The notes under the pieces were generated by a model. That model was given only the letters and a program-made list of their open reading frames with translations, ran no database searches and was not told where the DNA came from. From assembly GCA_964555565.1 (NCBI GenBank), contig CAZKTF010000036.1, positions 1-20,217 of the forward strand: 20,217 nt of DNA, given 5' to 3'. Positions within the stretch are counted from its first letter, which is position 1. Every line of letters starts with the position of its first letter. Positions 8,010-14,132 of this stretch are shown in pieces. Position numbers and translations under genes: made by a program. The DNA comes from CAZKTF01 sp964555565. Lineage in GTDB: Bacteria; Planctomycetota; JAJSAM01; JAKLKS01.

Positions 8010-8014
8010 CGCAC

Positions 8015-9067
8015 GTGAACTCCGTGAATACGACGATGACGATCGCCGACTACTGTGACGCGATGAAGCGCGGCGACATCATTGTGAATTCGGAGTACCA
8101 GCGCAGTGACGAAGTCTGGCCACCGGCGGCTCGCTCATTCTTGATCGAGAGCATTCTTCTTGGATATCCGCTTCCGAAGATATCGCTCTTCCAGATCACG
8201 GACATCAAGAGCAAGAAGACCTACAAGGAGATCGTAGACGGGCAGCAGCGAAGCAAGGCCATTCGCGAGTTCTTTGCTGGGGAGATGAGGCTGTCTCGGG
8301 GTCTAGAGTCCGAGGACATCGCTGGTTGCGTGTACGACGAGTTACCCGATGACTATCGCTCTAGGTTCCTTTCATTTGCGCTGTCGAGTGATCTATTCGT
8401 GAATACCACTCCGGAGCAAGTCCGTGAGATGTTCAGGCGGATGAACTCGTACACGGTGCCTCTAAACCCAGAGGAGAATCGCCACGCGATATGGCAGGGA
8501 AAGTTCAAGTGGTTCATTTACAAGCTGGCCCGTGAGCTGGGCGTTCCATTGAATGACATGGGAGTCTTCACGCAGAAGCAGCTTGTCCGAATGGGGGATA
8601 TGAAGCTCTTGGCGGAAGTGTGCCACGCGCTGGCATACGGAATCGAGACGACCGACAAGGAGAAGCTTGACAAGTTGTATGAGGAGCGAGATGGGGAGTT
8701 CACGGAAGAGAGGGAGTGGGGCGCGAGGATTCGGCGAGCTTGGGAGACCATCCAGCAGTGGGACGCTCTTCGAGGTGGCCCGTTGTTGAAGCCGTATTCG
8801 ACGTACTCCTTGCTGTTGGCTGTCACCCACTGCCAGAAGGCAGTCGCCGCGCTCGAAGGGGCATCGAAGGGCATTCGGGCTGAGTTGCTCCCGATGAACG
8901 AAGCTGCGCACAACCTCACGTTGTTAGCTGCGGCGGTTGAGCAGGAAGACGTGAAGGGCCGGTACGGAGGGTTCGTGAAGGCATGCGATGAGAAGACGAA
9001 TGTGAAGGAGCAGCGGGTGGAACGCTTCCGTTGGTTCCTGAAGGCGGTAGGGTCCGAGAGGTTCTAA
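8015..9067 (+). CDS. Stand-alone DUF262 (GmrSD N-terminal-like) protein
   Basis: DUF262 domains have a ParB/sulfiredoxin-like fold and act as nucleotide-dependent sensor or motor modules in defence proteins such as GmrSD and SspE. The 350-residue protein shows the diagnostic blocks in order: SEYQRSDEVW with YQR at 28-30 and Trp35, VDGQQRSKAI with DGQQR at 75-79, FRRMN at 140-144, and LNPEENRHAIW at 150-160. The remaining 190 residues are helical in character. There is no C-terminal DUF1524 HNH nuclease, unlike GmrSD or SspE. Its TAA overlaps the next gene's ATG by 1 nt, so the two are probably cotranslated. G+C is clearly lower than in the window's core genes, a sign of recent transfer. The defence role is inferred. 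Confidence 0.85.
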   Translation: MNSVNTTMTIADYCDAMKRGDIIVNSEYQRSDEVWPPAARSFLIESILLGYPLPKISLFQITDIKSKKTYKEIVDGQQRSKAIREFFAGEMRLSRGLESEDIAGCVYDELPDDYRSRFLSFALSSDLFVNTTPEQVREMFRRMNSYTVPLNPEENRHAIWQGKFKWFIYKLARELGVPLNDMGVFTQKQLVRMGDMKLLAEVCHALAYGIETTDKEKLDKLYEERDGEFTEEREWGARIRRAWETIQQWDALRGGPLLKPYSTYSLLLAVTHCQKAVAALEGASKGIRAELLPMNEAAHNLTLLAAAVEQEDVKGRYGGFVKACDEKTNVKEQRVERFRWFLKAVGSERF

Positions 9068-9717
9068 TGCGTCCTGTGCGGCGTCTAACCGAACTGCGGA
9101 ACCGAGCCTTGCGACGTGTGAGCAAGTTGAAAGGGCTTGGTGAACTGTGCCGGGCCCCGTTGACTCCTGAGGATGAACGGATGGTGGCCTTCGTGACGAT
9201 CGAGGCGTGCAATTTGTGGGCTGAGTTCATGCGAACCTACTACCTCTCATGTGCGTTCAACGCAGAGCGCGACGGAGGAGGGGTTGTGACGGTCGGCAGG
9301 CTGTCGCGGTGTGTGTCATTGGATGCCAACGGGGCATTGGTTGCGGCAGCGGTTGCGCTCAAGAGGGAGAGGCGGTACTCGGGAGCGCTGCGCCGTACCG
9401 AGGAGCCCAATTGGGTCCAAGTCCACACGATTGTGGCTCTGGCAGACAGAATGGAGTTTTCAAATCAGTCGGCAATCTCAAGCGCCCTGTCGTTCGGAGC
9501 GGTGTCCTTCGACCATTGGCCGACGATGAGGAACTTTTTCGCGCACAGGAGCGGCGACTCTGCTCTACGGGCGAAGAACGTAGGGAGGCAGATCGGGGTT
9601 GGAGCCGTTCATCACCCCAGCGAGATCATGGTGGCTTTCCTGCGGGGACGGCCTCAGAGCGTCCTCTGTGATTGGCTTGACGAGGTACGCATCGGAGTTG
9701 AGCTCATGTGTCGGTGA
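9067..9717 (+). CDS. HEPN-like protein, putative RNase partner of the DUF262 protein
   Basis: The 216-residue protein starts within the DUF262 stop (TAATG), so the two form a coupled pair. Near the C-terminus it reads WPTMRNFFAHRSGDSALRAK, in which Arg155-Asn156 and His160 make the R-polar-x3-H (RX4-6H) motif of HEPN ribonucleases, set in a helical context. HEPN families of the MAE_28990/MAE_18760 kind are known beside DUF262 genes; I place this protein near them only by motif and neighbourhood. No membrane segment or signal peptide is seen. The likely role is an RNA-cutting effector triggered by the DUF262 sensor, which is inference. Composition matches DUF262. The last 14 nt overlap the opposing ORF that ends at 9704. 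Confidence 0.7.
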   Translation: MRPVRRLTELRNRALRRVSKLKGLGELCRAPLTPEDERMVAFVTIEACNLWAEFMRTYYLSCAFNAERDGGGVVTVGRLSRCVSLDANGALVAAAVALKRERRYSGALRRTEEPNWVQVHTIVALADRMEFSNQSAISSALSFGAVSFDHWPTMRNFFAHRSGDSALRAKNVGRQIGVGAVHHPSEIMVAFLRGRPQSVLCDWLDEVRIGVELMCR

Positions 9718-10184
9718 CCGCTTGGCGTCTGCGTCTCTGAGCATCTAGGACGGCCGGGATCCAGTCCGGGACGACATCCTCCCGGAAGTCCGACGCGGTC
9801 TCGGGGTCCGCGGCGGAGATGTCGAGGAGGACGTGACCGAGGTTCATCGGCCGGTGGGGGACGACCAATCCCACTCCGTGAGGTCGCCCGGGCTCGTTCT
9901 CCGTACGAGCGCGCCGCTTCCCTATCGAGTCTCTTCTCGACCCGGTCGATGGTGGACTTGGTGGCCGCTATGAGCTCGGTGCACTTCGTGGGTAGCGCCG
10001 CGGACGTCTCCTCGAGGACCTCGACTACGCGGATGGACTGGCGCTGGGACTCGTGGCGGGTGGGGCCGAGGGCCTTCTGGGTCTCGTCGCTGGCCTGCAT
10101 GCGACGGAGGAAGAGGACTACCAGGACCACGAGGACGACGAGCGACGGCACCTGCCTGGTGGCTTCCTTGAGGACCTCGTCCAT
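9704..10184 (-). pseudogene. Small membrane-anchored coiled-coil protein, probably frameshifted
   Basis: From ATG 10184 (GGAGG 7 nt upstream) the protein reads MDEVLKEATRQ, one membrane span VPSLVVLVVLVVLFL at about 13-27, then a charged helical stretch up to about residue 95 (TIDRVEKRLDRE). After that the frame loses protein character. A different frame then takes over, VGLVVPHRPMNLGHVLLDIS and on to WIPAVLDAQ, ending at the TGA 9704-9706. One shift near 9900-9915 joins them into about 159 residues. Alternatively the second part is a separate 56-residue gene starting at GTG 9874. The first frame itself would run on to a stop at 9654. The layout recalls small phage or stress membrane proteins, but no family is recognised. 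It lies directly after the 85-residue gene. Confidence 0.45.
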
Positions 10185-10196
10185 GGCCATGCCTCC

Positions 10197-10454
10197 CTAC
10201 GCCACCATCCGCTCGTGGCGAACTCTCTGTGGGTAGCCGACCCGCGCGGCGACGAGGATCACCCAGCCCAGCTCGGCGAGGTCCGTCCGGTGGATCTCGA
10301 TCGGGAGGAGCGCGCCCAGGGTGATGGGGTTGTCGGGGTCGTCGTGGTCGAGGGTGATCCGGCAGCGGTGGAAAGCCCCGTCCCCCGAGTTGGCCCCGAT
10401 GACCGTGAGGCTCGGTGTCGTGGCGGCGCACGCAGAGCCCTGGGCCGCCGTCAC
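10197..10454 (-). CDS. Small unrecognised protein coupled to the ferritin-like gene
   Basis: An 85-residue protein starts at a GTG that overlaps the ferritin-like stop as GTGA. Its C-terminal two-thirds looks like genuine coding sequence: FHRCRITLDHDDPDNPITLG followed by LLPIEIHRTDLAELGWVILV. The alternating hydrophobic and polar pattern suggests a small beta-rich fold. The Ala/Thr-rich first 15 residues fit less well, and the true start may be internal. The downstream gene begins 12 nt after its stop, so the two probably share a transcript. No known domain is recognised. The overlap with the ferritin-like gene could be a junction accident if the accessory region ends here. Confidence 0.55.
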   Translation of the reverse strand: MTAAQGSACAATTPSLTVIGANSGDGAFHRCRITLDHDDPDNPITLGALLPIEIHRTDLAELGWVILVAARVGYPQRVRHERMVA

Positions 10455-10888
10455 CCCATCGGCCGCAGCAGCTTCTCCAGCTCCGCCACGTGGTCCGACT
10501 CGGCGGCGACCATGGAGCGGGCGAACTCCTCGAGCGGGACGTCGTCCCCCGCGAGCGCGAGCAGGGCGCGGTACTTGTCCACCGCGGCCCGCTCGTGGCC
10601 GAGGCTGTAGGTGAGGATCTCCTCCAGGCCCCGCGGCGCCGCCCTCGGCAGGGCCGGCGGCTCCGGCGCGGGGACGAAGCCCATGGCGGTCATCCGGTTC
10701 CCGACGGCCCGGGCGTGGACGAGGGACTCCTCCGCCTGCTTCTCCAGGTGCGCGACGATCCCGAGCATCTGCGGGCCGAACACGCGGAAGGCCAGCTCGG
10801 TGTAGAGGAACACCCCGGCCATCTCGTGGTCCAGCGCCGCCTGCAGCGCCTCCGCCACGCGCGGATTGCCGAGACCCTTCCTGGCCAT
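10451..10888 (-). CDS. Ferritin-like di-iron protein
   Basis: A 145-residue four-helix-bundle type protein, likely handling iron or peroxide in the cytoplasm. Candidate ligands sit in two half-repeats: Glu22/Glu31 and Glu54 with His58 in EESLVHA, then Glu99 in GHERAAVDKY and Glu130/His133 in AAESDHVAELEKL. The second half has the canonical ExxH; the first has an ExxxH spacing, which is unusual and may alter the metal site. It is shorter than bacterioferritin (about 158). ATG 10888 is chosen because GGGAGG lies 5 nt upstream and the sequence before it is Arg/Pro-rich without family character. It is codirectional with the PaaK-like operon but separated from it by a 103-nt gap with a hairpin, so it may have its own promoter. 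Confidence 0.78.
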   Translation of the reverse strand: MARKGLGNPRVAEALQAALDHEMAGVFLYTELAFRVFGPQMLGIVAHLEKQAEESLVHARAVGNRMTAMGFVPAPEPPALPRAAPRGLEEILTYSLGHERAAVDKYRALLALAGDDVPLEEFARSMVAAESDHVAELEKLLRPMG

Positions 10889-10935
10889 GGCGACCTCCCT
10901 TGGCAACGGCGGGCGGGGCAGACCTCCCCGGGCTC

Positions 10936-10954
10936 GGCCCGCCACCGGCGGGCC
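10936..10954. terminator. GC-rich hairpin between two minus-strand genes
   Basis: A perfect 8-bp stem with a 3-nt loop (GGCCCGCC, ACC, GGCGGGCC) lies in the gap after the 73-residue gene and before the ferritin-like gene. It has no T-tract, so it may be a weak terminator, a processing site or a fortuitous palindrome. Confidence 0.35.
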
Positions 10955-10991
10955 TCGAAGTCCCCGGGGACCCCCGCCCCTACAGAATCTC

Positions 10992-11213
10992 TCAGACTCC
11001 CAGGTCGTACAGGTGCTCGAACTCGAGGTCGAGGTCGTTGACGCAGTTGTACAGCGCCGCGAGCGAGGCGCGGACGTTGCGCGCCAGGCAGGGCGGGAGG
11101 TCCTTCCGCGCGACGAGCTCCTTGGTCTCGCGGTAGAGCGCCAGGAGCTGCACGTCCAGGTCGCTCAGCGGGCGGCCGAGGAGGTTCTTCGGGGCCTGGT
11201 GCCTAGCGGCCAT
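10992..11213 (-). CDS. Small conserved-looking helical protein after the acyl-CoA ligase
   Basis: A 73-residue acidic, predicted all-helical protein: LSDLDVQLLALYRETKELV, then an ARNVRASLAALYNCVNDL helix and an FEHLYDLGV end. It has two cysteines (Cys42, Cys57) and no signal or membrane segment. Its ATG at 11213 lies inside the ligase gene, giving an 11-nt overlap, and GAGGAC upstream can serve as ribosome binding site. This implies translation with the ligase and a possible accessory role to it, but I do not recognise the family. Confidence 0.7.
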   Translation of the reverse strand: MAARHQAPKNLLGRPLSDLDVQLLALYRETKELVARKDLPPCLARNVRASLAALYNCVNDLDLEFEHLYDLGV

Positions 11214-12567
11214 GGGTCACCGTCCTCTTGTCCACGAGCCTCTTCGCCTTGAGCTCGAACCGGGGGAGCGAGCCCTCCGGGGCCAGCTCCACGTTGAACC
11301 GGAGGTTCTCGTGCGCCTCCGCCAGCGCGCCGAGGAGCGCCTGCTCCACGTTCGGCCAGCGGAGCCCGGTCCCGGGCTTCATCTCGACCCTCACGGTGAT
11401 CTCGTCCCGGTCCTTCTCCCGGGAGAGGACGATCTGGAACTCGTCCACCTCCCGGTGCTCGCGCACGATGGCCTCCACCGCGCGCGGGTAGACGTTCGTG
11501 CCGCGGATCTTGTGCATGTCGTCCACCCGGCCGAGGATGCCGCCCTCGTACAGGTCGAAGGTCCGCCCGCAGGAGCAGCCGGCCGCGGGCACGCGGCAGA
11601 CCAGGTCCCGCGTGCGGTAGCGGATGAGGGGGACGATCCCGCGGCCGAAGGAGGTCACCACCCGCTCCCCGCGCTGGCCGTAGGGGAGGGACTCCATGGT
11701 CTCGGGGTCCACGACCTCCTCGATGAAGTGGTCCTCGAGGATGTGCATCCCGCCCGGCCGGTGGCGGCACTCGAAGACCATGATGGTCCCGATCTCGGTC
11801 ATGCCCGCCGTGTCGCCGCAGGGCGCGTCCCAGGCCTCCTCGATGGCGCGGCGGACCGCGGGGACGCTCCCCGAGGGCTCGCCGGAGAGGATGACCCTCT
11901 CCACCTTCGACTCCCGGACGTCGATCCCCTGCTCCCGCGCCACCTGGGCCAGCCGGAGCACGTAGGTCGGCGTGGCGCACACCGTCGTGGCGCCGGTGTC
12001 CATGACGAGCTTCACGCGGGTCTCCGCGGGGAGGCTGCCGGTGGGGATGACCGTGGCGCCGATCTTCTCGCAGGCGTAGTGGGCGCCCCAGAACCCGATG
12101 AACTGCCCGTAGGAGAAGGCGAACAGCACGGTGTCCCGCGGGCGCACCCCGAAGGCGTGGAAGCCGTAGCACCACATCTCGGAGATCCAGGCCCAGTCGC
12201 GCGTCCCGTCGAGCGCGCGCAGCGGCATCCGCCCCGTGGTCCCGCTCGTGGTGTGGTAGCGGATGGCCACCTCGGCGGGCGCGGCGAGGAGGTCCCCGAA
12301 GGGCGGGTCCGCCGCCTGGGCGTCCATCCACTCGTCCCGCGTCATGACGGGGATGCGGGTCAGGTCCGCCATCGTGCGGAACTTCTCCGGGTTGAACTTC
12401 TTCTTCTCCCAGCGGCGCCGGTGGAACGGGGAGCGCTCCCAGGCCCAGGCGAGCTGGCGCTTCATCTTCGCCACCTGGAGCTTCTCCAGGTCCGCGCGGG
12501 GGAGCGTCTCGTTGCGGGGGTTCCAGTACTCGTCGGGGGCGATCTGCGTCCGCTTCGGTCTCGGCAT
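11203..12567 (-). CDS. PaaK-like AMP-forming acyl-CoA ligase (phenylacetate-CoA ligase family)
   Basis: Activates an aromatic or other carboxylic acid as acyl-adenylate and then CoA thioester. The 454-residue protein has the adenylate-forming motifs in order: YHTTSGTTGR with SGTTG at 108-112, SGEPSG at 228-233, DTAGMTEIG around 252-260, YRTRDLV at 317-323, and the hinge LGRVDDMHKIRGTNVYP at about 345-361. The Cys324/Cys331/Cys333 cluster before GRTF is typical of PaaK relatives. ATG 12567 follows a GGAGGGAGG run, and the sequence upstream of it is repeat-like, so longer starts are rejected. Substrate is not readable; phenylacetate, indoleacetate and aminobenzoates are all possible. No other paa genes are nearby, so the symbol is withheld. 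Confidence 0.85.
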   Translation of the reverse strand: MPRPKRTQIAPDEYWNPRNETLPRADLEKLQVAKMKRQLAWAWERSPFHRRRWEKKKFNPEKFRTMADLTRIPVMTRDEWMDAQAADPPFGDLLAAPAEVAIRYHTTSGTTGRMPLRALDGTRDWAWISEMWCYGFHAFGVRPRDTVLFAFSYGQFIGFWGAHYACEKIGATVIPTGSLPAETRVKLVMDTGATTVCATPTYVLRLAQVAREQGIDVRESKVERVILSGEPSGSVPAVRRAIEEAWDAPCGDTAGMTEIGTIMVFECRHRPGGMHILEDHFIEEVVDPETMESLPYGQRGERVVTSFGRGIVPLIRYRTRDLVCRVPAAGCSCGRTFDLYEGGILGRVDDMHKIRGTNVYPRAVEAIVREHREVDEFQIVLSREKDRDEITVRVEMKPGTGLRWPNVEQALLGALAEAHENLRFNVELAPEGSLPRFELKAKRLVDKRTVTHGR

Positions 12568-12578
12568 CCTCCCTCCAA

Positions 12579-12607
12579 GGGGACTGTCCCCGCAGGGGAC
12601 TGCCCCC
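12579..12607. repeat. Two tandem REP-like palindromes
   Basis: GGGGACTGTCCCC at 12579-12591 and GGGGACTGCCCCC at 12595-12607 are near-identical 13-mers, each able to form a short hairpin, separated by GCA. They fill the 62-nt gap between gatB and the ligase gene. Short repeats of this GGGGACnGTCCCC kind are scattered between genes in many high-GC genomes. Confidence 0.6.
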
Positions 12608-12629
12608 GCCGTTGAAGCCGTCTTCGTTT

Positions 12630-14132
12630 CTACCGCAGCAACTCCTCCAGGATCGCGTTCACCCTCGCCGGGTCCGCCGTGCCGCGGGTCCGCTTCATGA
12701 CCTCCCCCACGAGGGCCTTCTTCGCCTGCGGCTTCCCGCCCCTGATCTTCGCCACGACCTCGGGGTTGGCGGCCAGGACTTCCTCGCACGCCTTCTTCAC
12801 CGCGTCCTCGCCCGCGGCGCCGCCGAGGAGGCCCTTCCCGCGGAGGATTGCCTCAGGGTCGCCTCCCGTCGCTGGCCAGTCGCCCTGCAGCAGGTGCTCC
12901 TTGACCACTTGGGGCAGCGCCCTCCCTTGGAAGACGAGGGTGAATGCCTTGGCGAGCTGAATCTGGTCAACAGCGAGGCTTGCCCAAGTCTCTGGTAACT
13001 TCGCCACGCGTCCGCCCAATGGTCCCAAGAACCAGCCAGGCACCAACTTCAATGCCGCGGCTCGCTGTTCGCCCTCCAATTCGGGTGAGCACAGTTCAAG
13101 GGTCTGAGCCAGGAGGCGTAGCGCTCTCCACGGGAGGCCTTTGAGGTGGGACTTCCGCTGCCGCTCACTGGCCCCAATGTCCCCGAGAGTCTGCAATGCG
13201 GACGCCCGACCGATGCTTGCCATCAACTCCTCGGTCGGTGGGATGAACTTCGCGATCGCCCTCAACTCCGAGAGCGCGAGGCTGCCAAGCGGCAAAAGAT
13301 CTGGCTCGGGGAAGTACCGGTAGTCGGCCGCGGTCTCCTTGGTGCGCTGGAGGACCGTCCGGCCCGAGGCCTCGTCCCAGCCGAGCGTCGCGCGGGGGGG
13401 GATCTCCCCCTTCGGGACCCAGGGCCCGTCGGCGAGCCGCCTCGCCTCGAAGGCGACCGCGGCGTGGACCGCGGCGAAGGAGTTGAGGTTCTTCAGCTCG
13501 CTGATGGGCGTGGCCGCGCCGTCGGCGCGGACGAGGTTCACGTTCGGCTCGCAGCGCATCTGGCCGCGCTCCATCCGGCACTCCGCCGCCCCGGAGTCCA
13601 CGAGGAGTTCGCGGAGCCTCCGCAGGTAGTCCTCGGCCTCCTCCGCGGTCCCGAGGTCGGGCTCGCTCACGATCTCGAGGAGGGGGACGCCGCTGCGGTT
13701 GAAGTCCACGAGCGTCGCCCCGTCGGCGGCGTGGGAGGACTTCCCCGTGTCCTCCTCGAGGTGGGCCCGGCGCACGCGGACGGGTTTCCCGCCGGAGAGC
13801 TCGATCCTCCCGCCCTCGCAGAGGGGGAAGTCGTACTGGGTGATCTGGTAGCCCTTCGGGAGGTCGGGATAGAAGTAGTTCTTCCGGTCCCACTGGGTCC
13901 TGCCCTTCGGCGCGACCTTGCATCCGAGAGCGATTCCCGCACGGAGCGCCTGAACGACCGCCTCGCGGTTGAGGACCGGGAGCGCGCCCGGGTGCCCGAG
14001 GCAGACCGGGCAGCAGAGGGTGTTCGGGGGCGCGCCGAACTCCACGGGGCAGGCGCAGAAGGCCTTCGTGCGCGTCGTGAGCTGGACGTGCACCTCCATC
14101 CCGACGACCAGGCGGGGGGCGGGGCCGCTCAC
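12630..14132 (-). CDS. gatB: Asp/Glu-tRNA amidotransferase subunit B
   Basis: Kinase/tRNA-binding subunit of GatCAB, which turns misacylated Glu-tRNA-Gln or Asp-tRNA-Asn into the correct amidated forms. The 500-residue length is normal. Its N-terminus shows LVVGMEVHVQL, zinc cysteines Cys26, Cys28, Cys41 and Cys44 (CCPVCLG), the DRKNYFYPDLPKGYQITQ block, HLEEDTGKSSH, DFNRSGVPLLEIVSEPD, RCEPNVN and YRYFPEPDLLPL. The C-terminal YqeY-like domain (about 425-500) is also typical. Residues about 280-425 between them lack the usual cradle-domain signatures and have lower-GC codons than either side. The GTG start overlaps the gatA stop (GTGA). Confidence 0.94.
   Translation of the reverse strand: MSGPAPRLVVGMEVHVQLTTRTKAFCACPVEFGAPPNTLCCPVCLGHPGALPVLNREAVVQALRAGIALGCKVAPKGRTQWDRKNYFYPDLPKGYQITQYDFPLCEGGRIELSGGKPVRVRRAHLEEDTGKSSHAADGATLVDFNRSGVPLLEIVSEPDLGTAEEAEDYLRRLRELLVDSGAAECRMERGQMRCEPNVNLVRADGAATPISELKNLNSFAAVHAAVAFEARRLADGPWVPKGEIPPRATLGWDEASGRTVLQRTKETAADYRYFPEPDLLPLGSLALSELRAIAKFIPPTEELMASIGRASALQTLGDIGASERQRKSHLKGLPWRALRLLAQTLELCSPELEGEQRAAALKLVPGWFLGPLGGRVAKLPETWASLAVDQIQLAKAFTLVFQGRALPQVVKEHLLQGDWPATGGDPEAILRGKGLLGGAAGEDAVKKACEEVLAANPEVVAKIRGGKPQAKKALVGEVMKRTRGTADPARVNAILEELLR

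Larger units (their letters stand above)
6979..8014. other. 1-kb gap with no intact gene, only broken coding fragments
   Basis: Between the nuclease start and the DUF262 start there is no convincing full-length gene. Several short pieces read like protein for 35-60 residues in one frame and then stop or slip into another frame, on both strands. The better ones are listed separately. No tRNA, IS end or terminal repeat is evident. The pattern suggests one or more decayed genes between two intact modules of the accessory region. Confidence 0.5.

Noticed and set aside
7044..8018. A 324-codon plus-strand frame in the island gap
   Set aside because: Its translation lacks protein character over most of its length, mixes Arg/Gly/Pro runs, and conflicts with the better fragment readings and the strong ribosome binding site of the DUF262 gene.
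10053..10614. Plus-strand frames opposite the ferritin-like gene and small orphans
   Set aside because: They are complementary to the ferritin-like helices and to the GTGA-coupled 85-residue gene and show no motif.
11212..12615. A 467-codon plus-strand frame across the ligase gene
   Set aside because: It is antisense to clear PaaK motifs, and the translation is repetitive Leu/Arg/Pro/His with no recognisable block.
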